Positions 36,634-45,887 are shown, counted from the stretch's first letter. The stretch: DNA of 64,000 nucleotides from Thalassobellus citreus (GCF_044385915.1 NZ_JBISCC010000115.1:88588-152587); one strand, 5' to 3'. Notes: generated from the letters alone by a model not told the origin. Translations and numbers: made by a program.

Positions 36634-37533
36634 TTATAACTCTTTTACTAAATTTTCTATTGAAGTGAACGTTTTAACCTTTTTTGGTAAATTAGATATT
36701 TCTACATCAATTAGTTTAGGTCCTAAAAGAATTAAGTTGCTGTTTTCTTTTTTAAGTAATAAATCGTTGAATTTATTTATATAATCGGGAATGCTACTTA
36801 CTTCTGGGTATACTGTAAAATATGAGATAAATGTAATTTCATTGAAAAAATCGAGCAAATCTGTTAAGCTTTCCATAGGTACACTTTCTCCAAGAAAAAT
36901 AGTATGGTAGCCTTTACTTCTTAGTTGGTAGTTTACAAACAACAGACCAATATCATGAATTTCGCTATCTGGTAAGAAAAGTACATAGGATTTAGAAACG
37001 GGTTTTGGTTCTAAACTCTGAAGTTTTTCAATATTTAAAAGAATTTTTTGTTTAATGTGAACAGATAAAAAGTGTTCGTGTGCAGGTGTTATGGTGTTTG
37101 TTTGCCATAAAAGGCCTATTTCGTTTAAAAGCGGTAAGAAAACAGAATAAAATATTTCGCTAAATGTTTTGTTTTCAATTAAGTTGTTATATGTGTTGTA
37201 AAATAAAACTTGATCAAAATTAATCATAGCCATTTTTAAAGCATTAATGGCATGGTCTTCTATTTTAGCTCTTGAAGCTATTTCTCTAACCTTAGCAGGA
37301 ATTTCATCTTCATTAAGACTTGCTATTTTAGATATTTTAAGTCCGTTATTGTTTAAATAGGAAATATTTAAAAGTTTCTGAAAACTTGTAATGCTATAGT
37401 TTCGTATGTTAGTTTCAGATCTATTAGGGCTAAGTAAATTATAGCGTTTCTCCCAAATTCTTATAGTATGAGCTTTAATACCAGTAAGGTTTTCTAAATC
37501 TTTAATACTAAAATTAGTTTGAATACTGTTCAT
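36634..37533 (-). CDS. carH: MerR-family regulator with B12-binding domain (CarH/LitR type)
   Basis: 299 residues. The N-terminal MerR HTH (FSIKDLENLTGIKAHTIRIWEKRYNLLSPNRSE) is followed by a helical cobalamin-cap segment with the exact W-x9-E-H photoreceptor motif (WQTNTITPAHEH, about residues 142-153) and a B12-binding fold with E-I-H-D-I-G carrying the axial His (about residue 196). In the CarH family the apo/AdoCbl tetramer represses carotenoid genes in the dark and light breaks the Co-C bond and releases it. As first gene of the operon it probably regulates itself and the crt genes. A TATTTTTG -7 box is at 37555-37562. Confidence 0.88.
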   Translation of the reverse strand: MNSIQTNFSIKDLENLTGIKAHTIRIWEKRYNLLSPNRSETNIRNYSITSFQKLLNISYLNNNGLKISKIASLNEDEIPAKVREIASRAKIEDHAINALKMAMINFDQVLFYNTYNNLIENKTFSEIFYSVFLPLLNEIGLLWQTNTITPAHEHFLSVHIKQKILLNIEKLQSLEPKPVSKSYVLFLPDSEIHDIGLLFVNYQLRSKGYHTIFLGESVPMESLTDLLDFFNEITFISYFTVYPEVSSIPDYINKFNDLLLKKENSNLILLGPKLIDVEISNLPKKVKTFTSIENLVKEL

Positions 37534-37554
37534 TTTTTATGTATTTTCTTTAAA

Positions 37555-37562
37555 CAAAAATA
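37555..37562 (-). promoter_or_regulatory. Promoter -7 box for the carH-crt operon
   Basis: The minus strand reads TATTTTTG, a TAnnTTTG box 22 bases upstream of the carH start. No -33 TTG is evident, which would fit a regulated promoter. The expected CarH operator should overlap it, but no clear repeat stands out. Confidence 0.5.
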
Positions 37563-37658
37563 AAGTAATTAATTTAATATACTAGAAAAAGCTTTTTATT
37601 ATTTTTTGTTTTTTGTGAATTATTGTAGGGAAAATACGTGAATTAGAAGGTTTTAAAG

Positions 37659-37743
37659 TGCGCACGAGAAGATTCGAACTTCCACATCCTAAACGGATAC
37701 TGGCCCCTCAAGCCAGCGCGTCTACCAATTCCGCCACGTGCGC
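37659..37743 (-). tRNA. tRNA-Leu (GAG)
   Basis: On the minus strand, GCGCACG pairs with CGTGCGC to close the acceptor stem; the anticodon stem CTGGC/GCCAG holds loop TTGAGGG with anticodon GAG; a long variable arm and the T-loop GTTCGAATC are present. 85 bases fits a class II Leu tRNA. CCA is not encoded. A TATTTTTG -7 box lies upstream at 37759-37766. Confidence 0.92.
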
Positions 37744-37758
37744 ATTAAATGAAGGCTG

Positions 37759-37766
37759 CAAAAATA
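37759..37766 (-). promoter_or_regulatory. Promoter -7 box for tRNA-Leu
   Basis: The minus strand reads TATTTTTG about 16 bases upstream of the tRNA 5' end. No TTG at the -33 distance was seen. Confidence 0.5.
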
Positions 37767-37883
37767 GGGAAAGTTATGCAGATATACTTAACTTTTTTTA
37801 GCTATCCGATTAAAGGGCGGATATTCGTAATAGTATAGATTTTATAAAACTTTAGTGTTTTCTGTTAGGGGTAAACAGTACTT

Positions 37884-37900
37884 ATTAACTCTGAGTTAAT
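37884..37900. promoter_or_regulatory. Perfect 17-bp palindrome upstream of the first PAS gene
   Basis: ATTAACTC, T, GAGTTAAT: an exact 8-bp dyad with one central base, 41 bases before the ATG at 37942. It has the size and symmetry of an operator. No T-run follows. The rest of the 37744-37941 stretch shows only the tRNA -7 box and otherwise no recognisable element. Confidence 0.5.
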
Positions 37901-37941
37901 ATAGAGTGTAACCTTGAATTAAAAATTAAAATTGTTTTTTT

Positions 37942-38970
37942 ATGAAAGCGTCAAATGATCCTTTAGAAAAAGGTAAAATAATTACAGATATTTTAAAGCT
38001 TTCTAATAGTGATATTCAAAAATTAGTTAGTAATTTAGAGGAGTGTCGAGTAGAATTAACACTTCAAAACAAAATGCTTAAAGAGAGTGAAGAAATATAT
38101 AGATGGTTATATGAATCTAACCCAATGCCAATGGTTATTTATGATACAGATACATTAGAATTTATATCAGTAAATAATGCTGTTGTTGAAAAGTATGGTT
38201 ATACAGAAGAGGAGTTTTATAATATGACTATTTTAGATATTAGGCCTGATTCTGAAAAAGAGAAGACTATACAGTCTGTAAAAGCAATTGATAATGGTTT
38301 AACAAACGCAGGTGTATTTATTCATCAAAAGAAAAATGGAGAACTTATAGAGGTTGAAATTATTAGGCAAAGATTTCTTTTAGAGGAAAAAAATGCAACT
38401 TTAGTTTTAGTTAATGATGTTACAGTGCAAAAACAAATAGAGAGAGAGAAGAATGAATTACAAGAGCAGTTTATTTCGACCATAGATGGTGCCTCTGAAG
38501 GTTTTGTGTCTTTTGATGTTAATTGGGTTTATAATTATGTAAATCATATTGCAGCAGATATGATTGGTAGGAAAGTAGAAGATTTATTAGGTAAGCATAT
38601 TTGGACAGAATTTCCAGAAACTATAGATAAACCCTTATACGATAATTTTATTAAAGCTATGGAAACACAAGAAAAAATTGTGTATAACGATTATTTTGCT
38701 CCTTGGGATAAATGGATTGAGAATAGATTAGTTCCTTCTAAAAAAGGACTTTTTGTGTTTTTTAAAGATATTACAGAAAAAAGGGAATTAGATTTGAAAT
38801 TGAAAAATTATAATGATAATTTAGAGGAACTTGTAAAAGAACGAACCAAAGAAATTCAAGAAAAAAATGAGATGCTTGAAAAAATGAATAAATTGTTTGT
38901 AGGCAGAGAGTTGCGTATGAAAGAACTTAAAGAAGAACTAAAAAAACTAAAAGAAAAGTATAAAGATTAG
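37942..38970 (+). CDS. PAS-PAS protein without kinase domain, FVGRELRM tail
   Basis: 342 residues, soluble. A helical start is followed by PAS domain 1 (about 45-165, SNPMPMVIYDTDTLEF, NNAVVEKYGYTEEEF) and PAS domain 2 (about 175-290, DVNWVYNYVNHIAADMIGR). It ends in a coiled coil LEELVKERTKEIQEKNEMLEKMN and a C-terminal tail NKLFVGRELRMKELKEELKKL. There is no HisKA, HATPase, GGDEF or HTH, so it is a sensor without an output of its own. The tail is shared with the next protein. It probably signals through the neighbouring kinase and regulators, which are on the same strand. Confidence 0.82.
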   Translation: MKASNDPLEKGKIITDILKLSNSDIQKLVSNLEECRVELTLQNKMLKESEEIYRWLYESNPMPMVIYDTDTLEFISVNNAVVEKYGYTEEEFYNMTILDIRPDSEKEKTIQSVKAIDNGLTNAGVFIHQKKNGELIEVEIIRQRFLLEEKNATLVLVNDVTVQKQIEREKNELQEQFISTIDGASEGFVSFDVNWVYNYVNHIAADMIGRKVEDLLGKHIWTEFPETIDKPLYDNFIKAMETQEKIVYNDYFAPWDKWIENRLVPSKKGLFVFFKDITEKRELDLKLKNYNDNLEELVKERTKEIQEKNEMLEKMNKLFVGRELRMKELKEELKKLKEKYKD

Positions 38971-39012
38971 GGAGTATAACTCTTAAATTCTAATTAAAAT
39001 AATAAAGTAACT

Positions 39013-40797
39013 ATGAAAAATATAGTGCCATCCTTACTTAGGTTTTTTAAAATTAAAAAATTAAGTATTTTTCAATTTACTTTAATTGTTATAATAGGAT
39101 CCTCTGTTTTATCAATAATAATAATTTCTCTTGAATGGGGGATTTCTGAAAAAATTCATAATAAAGAAGAAATTAAACGAATTAAGGAAGAAGCTATATT
39201 GTATCAAGAAGAGAAGCTTAAACAAGAAGTTTTTAGTCTTATTTCGTATTTACAATTCATTCAAAAAGATTCTATTCAATATTCTCAATTAGAAATTAAA
39301 GATAAGGCATTGCGTTATTTTGAAAGTATTCGTTTTGGTAATGATGGTTATGTTTTTGTAAATACTTATACGGGTGATGCATTGCTTTTTAATGGAAAAA
39401 AACTCGAGAATCCAAAAAAAATGCTAGACCTAAAATATCCTACTAGTATTAATTTTTATGAAACTCAAATGAGTTTGGCAAAAAAAGTAGAAGGAGGTGC
39501 TTTTCAATATAATTTTAAAAAATTAACAGGAGGTGATAAGTTGTTTCCTAAGATGTCTTATGTTATAGGGTATGATAAGTGGGGCTGGATTATTGGGGCT
39601 GGAGATTATTTAGATAATCTTGATAGTAAAATTGCAATAAAAGAAAAGGAATTAAAGAGCAAATTACGACAAGATATGTTTATGGTTGTTAATTCTTTTG
39701 TTATTATTTTTCTGTTGTTTATACTATCGTCAACACTTGCTGCCAAATTTATTCAAAAACAGTTCAATAAATTTGTTAATGTTATTAAAAAACAGTCATT
39801 TAATGAAAAAAGGAAAGTTTCTTTAGATCAAATTTATATTAAAGATTTAGAGGTTATTGGTAAAGAAATTTTAGAATCGAATGAACTTGTTAAACAATTT
39901 GGAGACATCATTGACGAATCTAATAACGAGGTTTATATTTTCCTAAAAGATGACTTACAATTTATTTATGTAAATAAGGGGGTGGAACAGAATAGTGGTT
40001 ATTCTTTTGAAGAATTGGTAAATATGAATTTTCAAGATATTATACTTGATTTTAATAATAAACAATTTTCGGCATCTCTTGAAAACCTAAGTAAAACCGA
40101 AAGCATTCAATTTGAAGCTGTTCATAAACGAAAAAATAATAGTATGTATCCTGTTAAGGTTCAGCTTACAAAATCGTTTTTAAATAATAAGGAAGTGTTT
40201 ATAGCTTTTGTTTACGATATAACTGAGCAGAAAAAAATAGAACAAGAGCTTCTAAATAGTAAAAACTATGTGCAAACCATATTCGATTCTTCTGCAGAGG
40301 CAATTTTTATTCATGATGCCGTAACGGGGGAAATTTTAGATGCTAATAAACAAATGTGCATTATGTATGGTTATGATAAAAGTGAGGTTATTGGACAAAC
40401 TGTAGGTGTCTTTAGTTCAAATAAAGATCCTTACACATCAAAAAAAGCTATGGAGTGGATAATGAAGGCAAAAGCTGAAGGTAAGCAAACTTTTGAGTGG
40501 GTAAATAAACACAAAAAAGGGCATTTGTTTTGGTGTGAAGTGAGTATAGTATATGTGAAAATAGGAAAAGCTTATTGTTCTTTAGCAACCGTTAGAAATA
40601 TAAATGAGCGTAAAGCAATAGAGCAAGAACTAGAGAAATATCGTTTTCAGTTAGAAGACATTGTAAAAGAGAGAACACAGCAACTAGAAGATAAAAATAA
40701 GTCTTTAGAGCAAGTAAATAGCATATTTGTAGGTAGAGAATTAAAAATGGTTGAATTAAAAGAGGAAATAAAACAATTAAAAAAACAATTAAAGTAA
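39013..40797 (+). CDS. Membrane Cache-PAS-PAS sensor without kinase domain
   Basis: 594 residues. One membrane segment (about 23-45), an extracytoplasmic Cache domain (GNDGYVFVNTYTGDALLF, KWGWIIGAGDYLD, about 95-215), a second membrane segment (about 220-243), two PAS domains (about 290-410 and 415-535, with DDLQFIYVNKGVEQN and GEILDANKQMCIMYGY), then a coiled coil and the tail NSIFVGRELKMVELKEEI. Like its neighbour it lacks any kinase or DNA-binding domain. The Cache domain points to a small extracellular ligand. The intergenic gap of 42 bases suggests an operon with the first PAS gene. Confidence 0.85.
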   Translation: MKNIVPSLLRFFKIKKLSIFQFTLIVIIGSSVLSIIIISLEWGISEKIHNKEEIKRIKEEAILYQEEKLKQEVFSLISYLQFIQKDSIQYSQLEIKDKALRYFESIRFGNDGYVFVNTYTGDALLFNGKKLENPKKMLDLKYPTSINFYETQMSLAKKVEGGAFQYNFKKLTGGDKLFPKMSYVIGYDKWGWIIGAGDYLDNLDSKIAIKEKELKSKLRQDMFMVVNSFVIIFLLFILSSTLAAKFIQKQFNKFVNVIKKQSFNEKRKVSLDQIYIKDLEVIGKEILESNELVKQFGDIIDESNNEVYIFLKDDLQFIYVNKGVEQNSGYSFEELVNMNFQDIILDFNNKQFSASLENLSKTESIQFEAVHKRKNNSMYPVKVQLTKSFLNNKEVFIAFVYDITEQKKIEQELLNSKNYVQTIFDSSAEAIFIHDAVTGEILDANKQMCIMYGYDKSEVIGQTVGVFSSNKDPYTSKKAMEWIMKAKAEGKQTFEWVNKHKKGHLFWCEVSIVYVKIGKAYCSLATVRNINERKAIEQELEKYRFQLEDIVKERTQQLEDKNKSLEQVNSIFVGRELKMVELKEEIKQLKKQLK

Positions 40798-40849
40798 AAG
40801 TAAATCAAATAAAAATATTAAATTTAAATAAGTAATTCTCAATTGCTTT

Positions 40850-43225
40850 ATGATAGACCTTGATTACGATCAAATTTTAATTCTTTTGTTTCAATGTTTA
40901 ATTGTAGCAACGTTACTTTTAGGCTTGTTTAAATTGCGCTCAATATTTGGTTTAGGTGTATTGTTTACGGCTTTAGGTGTCTTTCAATATATGCAAGTAT
41001 TCCTAACAAGTTCCATATATTTTCAAGTAGCGCCAGATATTTTTGTTTCACCAGGAAATATCTTGTTTGCAGGTAGTTTGTTTGCCATATTGCTTATTTA
41101 TATTCGCGAAGATGCTTTAGAAGCTCGTAAGGTAATTTATGCTATTGTTGCTGCAAATTTTGTGTTATCATTAATGCAATACGTTATAAGTTTTGGTATA
41201 GAGAAAGAAGGTGTTTTAAATATTTATAATTTACCTCGAAAATTCTTTGCACAACAAACACGTGTTTTAGTCGTAGGAAACATATTGTTGTTTTTTGATG
41301 CTTTTATTGTAATATTCATTTTTGAAAAAGTGTCTAAATATATTTCTAATCTCTTTTTTCAAATCTTTTTTTCAATTGTAATTGTCTTAAGTTTTGATTC
41401 GTTGTTTTTTTCTATAGGCGTTTTTTGGGAATCAGATCAATTTTTAATACCAGGCGTGATTTCTAAAATTTCTGCAGCTTTAGTTTATGCCGTTTTATTT
41501 ACATTATATCTAATTTATATAGATAAAGTACCAGTGGAAGGTGATTCGGATTCTTTTAAAGATATCTTTTATAAGCTTACCTATAGGCAAAAATTTGAAA
41601 AAGTATCAAAAGAAAGGGATATTCAAGAAATAAAATTGCAAAGTACTGAAGACCGAATGAAAACTTATTTTGATGAAGCTCCATTGGGTGTTAGTATAGT
41701 AAATTCTTTAACAGGTGATGTTTATGAGATTAATCAGAAATTTTTAGAAATTATAGGTAGGAGTAAAGATGAAATTTCTGCAATAAATTGGAAACATATT
41801 ACACATCCTGATGATATGCAGGAGAATTTAGATCATATGGTTAAAATTCAGAAAGGAGAAAGTACTGGGTTTTCTATGGATAAGAGATATGTTAAGCCAG
41901 ATCAGACCAATGTTTGGGTAAGTTTAACTGTAGCGGCATTAAAGGTTAAAGATAAGGCGAAACCAATGCATTTAAGCATGGTTCAAGATATTACAAAACA
42001 AAAAAGAACTCAAGAAAAAATTATTGAAGAAAAAAATAAGACAAAAAAATACCTTGATGTAGCAGGAGTTATACTATTAAGTTTAGACGCTTCTGGTAAA
42101 GTGCGGCTTATAAATCCAAAAGGATGCAAGGTTTTAGGGTATGAAGAAAAGGAAATAATTGGAAAAAATTGGTTTGATAATTATCTTCCAGAAGACCAAA
42201 GAAGTGAAGTTAAAAGTGTATTTGAAAAAAATTTTAATAAAGAAAGAGTATCTGCTAAACAATACGAAAATAAGATTTTAACCAAATCAGGAGAAGAGAA
42301 GGTAATAGCATGGAAAAACGAAATGATTACAGATACTGAAGGAACTATAGTGGCAATATTAAGTTCTGGTGAAGATGTTACTGAAAAGAAAAAAGCAGAA
42401 GAAGAACTAAAAAAACACCAAGAACATTTAGAAGAACTTGTTAAAGAACGTACGCATGCATTATCTAATAGTCAGCAAGCTTTATTAAATTTAGTAGACG
42501 ATTTAAATGAACAGTCCTTGAAAATTGAAGGTGTAAATAAGCAATTAGCTATTAAAAATGACGAGTTAGAATCGTTTTCGTATTCGGTTTCTCATGATCT
42601 TCGCGCACCACTTCGACATATAGATGGTTTTTCTAATCTTTTGCATAAAAGTTTAAAAGGTAAGCTTAATGAAAAGGAAGAGAATTATTTTAAAAACATT
42701 GTTGGTTCTTCTTCAAAAATGAATGAATTAATTGATGGGTTGCTAATTTATTCTAGAATGGGAAGGTCAGAATTAAAGAAAACAACTATTAATATGAAGA
42801 CGTTAGTTGATGATGTTATACAGACCTTTGTTTTCGATATAAAAAAAAATGAGATTACAATTATTGTTGATGATATGCCTAATGCTTCAGTTGATGTGTT
42901 TCTTATGAAACAAGTATGGGAAAATCTAATATCTAATGCTGTTAAATTTAGTAGTAAAACAAAAACTCCTAAAATTCATATTGGATATAATAAGGATGTA
43001 GATGGAGCTGATATATACTATGTAAAAGATAATGGAGTAGGTTTTGATCAAAAATATGTAGGAAAGGTTTTTGGTGTTTTTCAACGTTTGCATAGTGTTA
43101 ACGAATTTTCAGGTACAGGAATAGGTTTGGCAACAGCAAAGCGTATTATTTTGAAACATCAAGGTGAAATTTGGGCAGAAGGAACCGATAAAGGGGCTTC
43201 ATTCTTTTTTAAATTGCCTATATAG
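40850..43225 (+). CDS. Seven-TM PAS-PAS sensor histidine kinase
   Basis: 791 residues. Seven membrane segments fill the first 225 residues (for example ILILLFQCLIVATLLLGLF and VISKISAALVYAVLFTLYLIYI), then PAS 1 (about 270-385, PLGVSIVNSLTGDVYEINQKF), PAS 2 (about 395-515), a coiled coil, HisKA with the phosphorylated His in YSVSHDLRAPLRH (about residue 580) and HATPase with DNGVGFDQ and GTGIGLATAKRI. This is a complete phytochrome-type hybrid-less kinase; the N-terminal membrane domain is not one I can name. The response regulator gene 46 bases downstream is the probable partner. Confidence 0.9.
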   Translation: MIDLDYDQILILLFQCLIVATLLLGLFKLRSIFGLGVLFTALGVFQYMQVFLTSSIYFQVAPDIFVSPGNILFAGSLFAILLIYIREDALEARKVIYAIVAANFVLSLMQYVISFGIEKEGVLNIYNLPRKFFAQQTRVLVVGNILLFFDAFIVIFIFEKVSKYISNLFFQIFFSIVIVLSFDSLFFSIGVFWESDQFLIPGVISKISAALVYAVLFTLYLIYIDKVPVEGDSDSFKDIFYKLTYRQKFEKVSKERDIQEIKLQSTEDRMKTYFDEAPLGVSIVNSLTGDVYEINQKFLEIIGRSKDEISAINWKHITHPDDMQENLDHMVKIQKGESTGFSMDKRYVKPDQTNVWVSLTVAALKVKDKAKPMHLSMVQDITKQKRTQEKIIEEKNKTKKYLDVAGVILLSLDASGKVRLINPKGCKVLGYEEKEIIGKNWFDNYLPEDQRSEVKSVFEKNFNKERVSAKQYENKILTKSGEEKVIAWKNEMITDTEGTIVAILSSGEDVTEKKKAEEELKKHQEHLEELVKERTHALSNSQQALLNLVDDLNEQSLKIEGVNKQLAIKNDELESFSYSVSHDLRAPLRHIDGFSNLLHKSLKGKLNEKEENYFKNIVGSSSKMNELIDGLLIYSRMGRSELKKTTINMKTLVDDVIQTFVFDIKKNEITIIVDDMPNASVDVFLMKQVWENLISNAVKFSSKTKTPKIHIGYNKDVDGADIYYVKDNGVGFDQKYVGKVFGVFQRLHSVNEFSGTGIGLATAKRIILKHQGEIWAEGTDKGASFFFKLPI

Positions 43226-43271
43226 GTCAAAAAGGGTATATTAGTAGAAGGTAATTAATTGTATTAAAAAT

Positions 43272-43703
43272 ATGACAGCTTTAAAAAGAATACTTTTAGC
43301 GGAAGACGATCAAAAAGATATAGAATTAACGTTAGCGGCTCTTGAAGAAATTAATATAGCTAATAAGGTTGATGTAGTAAATAATGGTGAAGAAGCTCTA
43401 GATTATCTTTTTAAGAGAGGTAAATTTATAGATAGAACAACTTGTACACCTGCGGTTGTATTGTTAGACTTAAAAATGCCAAAAGTTGATGGGTTGGAAG
43501 TACTTAAACAAATAAGGGAGAGTGAAGATTTTAAAAATATTCCAGTGGTTATTTTAACATCGTCTAAAATGGAAAGCGATCTTATAGAGAGTTATAGGCT
43601 TGGAACTAATGCGTTTGTAATTAAACCTGTAGAATTTGAAGAGTTTATAAAAGCTATTAAGCGCGTAGGAGCATTTTGGGGGATTCTTAATGTTGTACCT
43701 TAA
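43272..43703 (+). CDS. Response regulator (single REC domain, Rcp1-like)
   Basis: 143 residues, REC domain only. The acidic pair is in LLAEDDQ, the phosphorylated Asp in VVLLDLKMPKVDG, the Thr/Ser in ILTSSKM and the Lys in VIKPVEF, so all five active-site positions are present. The insert ALDYLFKRGKFID is typical of Rcp1-type regulators paired with phytochrome-like kinases. It is 46 bases after the kinase and 9 bases before the sigma-54 activator, so the three belong to one operon. Confidence 0.93.
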   Translation: MTALKRILLAEDDQKDIELTLAALEEINIANKVDVVNNGEEALDYLFKRGKFIDRTTCTPAVVLLDLKMPKVDGLEVLKQIRESEDFKNIPVVILTSSKMESDLIESYRLGTNAFVIKPVEFEEFIKAIKRVGAFWGILNVVP

Positions 43704-43712
43704 AAAAAAGAA

Positions 43713-45887
43713 ATGAGTCAATTAAAAATACTAATACTAGAAGATAATAGTTTAGATGCGGAACTTATAAAAGAAGAATTAAAAGCGCATCAATTTAATT
43801 TTATTTCGAAACTTGTAGAAACAAAAAAAGGTTTTTTAAGTGCTTTAGAAGACTTTTGTCCAGATATTATTCTTTCAGATTATAATTTGCCGCAATTTAC
43901 TGGGCTTGATGCTTTAGATATTGCAATTAATCAAGTGTCTAATACTCCTTTTATTCTTGTTACTGGTCATCTTTCCGAAGAAATAGCGGCAGATGCCATT
44001 AAAAGTGGAGCGTGGGATTATGTTTTAAAAACAAACTTGTTAAGATTAAAGTCAGCCATAGAAAATGCTATTAAGTTACAAAAGGAACGAGAGAATATTA
44101 TTCGTATAAAAAAAGACCTTGTAAAGTTAATGACAGCTGTAGAGCAAAGTGCAAACAGTATTGTTATTACAGATGTAGATGGTAAGATAGAATATACAAA
44201 CGTTAAATTCACTACAATATCAGGGTATTCAGCCGAAGAAGTATTGGGGCAAAGCCCAAGAATTTTAAAATCAGGAACTCAATCTCAAGAGTTTTACACT
44301 GAAATGTGGAGAACTATTTCGTCCGGAGGGATTTGGAGTAGTGAATTTAGAAATAAATCTAAAAATGGAGATTTATATTGGGAACACGTAACTATCACAC
44401 CAATTAAAGATAAAGACGGAACTATAGTAAATTATTTGGCAGTGAAAGAAGATGTTACAAGTCTTAAAAACAGTCAATTAGCTTTAAAAGAGAGTGAACG
44501 TAGTTTATTAGAAGCTCAAAGAATAGCTAAAGTTGGAAGCTTTAATTTAAATTTAAGAGCTCGTACTATTAATACCTCTATAACTTTTAAAGCTATAGTT
44601 GGAATAGAAGGAGATACTGAATTAACTTTTGATATGTGGAGGGATATTATTCATCCAGATGATAGATTAAGGGCTAGAAAAATATTAAATAGATGTATTA
44701 GAAGAAAGGAGCTTTTTGATGCAACATATAGGATTGTAATCAAAAAGACTCAAGAAATACTATGGATTTATTCATTGGGTGAGGTAATTTATAAAAATGA
44801 TAGGCCTGTAAGTTTTGTAGGAACCATACAGGATATTACATCTCAAAAAAATGCAGAGCTTGAGTTACAGCGTTCTTATGATGAAGTAGAACAGTTGAAA
44901 AGGAAATTGGAAGAAGAGAATGTTTCTTTAAAAGAAGAAATAGCACTTTCTTTTAATTATGAAAATATGGTGTACGCTAGTAATGAGATTAGTGATGTTT
45001 TAACTCAAGTAGAACAAGTATCAAATACCGATGCGACCGTGTTATTATTGGGGGAAACAGGAACGGGAAAGGAGTTGATTGCAAAAGCAATACATAATAC
45101 GAGTGAACGTAAAAATGGGTCCTTAATTAGAGTTAATTGTGCTGCAATACCTGCTGAACTTTTGGAGAGTGAATTATTTGGTCATAAAAAAGGATCCTTT
45201 ACAGGTGCTAGTAAAGATAGAATTGGTAAGTTTCAGTTAGCAAATGGGGGTACATTGTTTTTAGATGAAATAGGGGAAATGCCCTTAGAGTTACAACCAA
45301 AATTATTAAGGGCTATCCAAGAAGGAGAAATAGAGCCTATAGGTGGCTCGAAAGTTATTAAACTAGATATAAGGATTATAGCTGCTACTAACAGAGATCT
45401 TGATGAAGAAGTAAACGAGAACAGGTTTAGGCAAGATTTGTTTTTTAGATTAAATGTTTTTCCAATAACCATTCCTCCACTTCGTGATAGAATTGAGGAT
45501 ATTCCAGTTTTAGTCGATTATTTTTTAGATAAATTTAGTTTAAAATATCAAAAAAAAATAGGTTCAATATCTAAATCAACTTTACAACAAATTAAAATTT
45601 ATCCTTGGCCTGGAAACGTAAGGGAGCTTGAAAATATTGTTGAAAGAGCTGTTATTACATCTAGTGAAGATAAAATTGTGTTTCCAGATTTTGATATAAA
45701 AAATCAATCAAATTCAAATAATAGTACATCTTTAGATGAGATTCAAAGTAATCATATAATTAAAACCTTAAATCAGACTAACTGGAAAATTAGTGGTAAA
45801 GATGGTGCAGCTGCACTATTAGATATTAAGGTGAGTACATTACGTGACCGTATGGCAAAATTTGGAATAAAAAAGCCTAAGCCATAA
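43713..45887 (+). CDS. REC-PAS-PAS sigma-54-dependent transcriptional activator
   Basis: 724 residues. REC domain (about 1-120, phospho-Asp in IILSDYNLP, Lys in YVLKTNL), PAS (about 135-250, with TITDVDGKIEYTN-like signature), PAS-like domain (about 255-385), a coiled coil, then an AAA+ domain with Walker A LGETGTGKELIA (about 446-457), the sigma-54-contact loop GSFTGA (first A to S, otherwise canonical) and Walker B GGTLFLDEIGE, and a Fis-like HTH at the C-terminus (SGKDGAAALLDIKVSTLRDRM). It is an NtrC-class activator with both phosphorylation and PAS inputs. Two dyads and a sigma-54 promoter lie immediately downstream. Confidence 0.93.
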   Translation: MSQLKILILEDNSLDAELIKEELKAHQFNFISKLVETKKGFLSALEDFCPDIILSDYNLPQFTGLDALDIAINQVSNTPFILVTGHLSEEIAADAIKSGAWDYVLKTNLLRLKSAIENAIKLQKERENIIRIKKDLVKLMTAVEQSANSIVITDVDGKIEYTNVKFTTISGYSAEEVLGQSPRILKSGTQSQEFYTEMWRTISSGGIWSSEFRNKSKNGDLYWEHVTITPIKDKDGTIVNYLAVKEDVTSLKNSQLALKESERSLLEAQRIAKVGSFNLNLRARTINTSITFKAIVGIEGDTELTFDMWRDIIHPDDRLRARKILNRCIRRKELFDATYRIVIKKTQEILWIYSLGEVIYKNDRPVSFVGTIQDITSQKNAELELQRSYDEVEQLKRKLEEENVSLKEEIALSFNYENMVYASNEISDVLTQVEQVSNTDATVLLLGETGTGKELIAKAIHNTSERKNGSLIRVNCAAIPAELLESELFGHKKGSFTGASKDRIGKFQLANGGTLFLDEIGEMPLELQPKLLRAIQEGEIEPIGGSKVIKLDIRIIAATNRDLDEEVNENRFRQDLFFRLNVFPITIPPLRDRIEDIPVLVDYFLDKFSLKYQKKIGSISKSTLQQIKIYPWPGNVRELENIVERAVITSSEDKIVFPDFDIKNQSNSNNSTSLDEIQSNHIIKTLNQTNWKISGKDGAAALLDIKVSTLRDRMAKFGIKKPKP

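Noticed and set aside
37810..37831. Third copy of the activator dyad (CGGATATTCG)
   Set aside because: Only about six of ten core bases agree and no sigma-54 promoter follows upstream of 37942.
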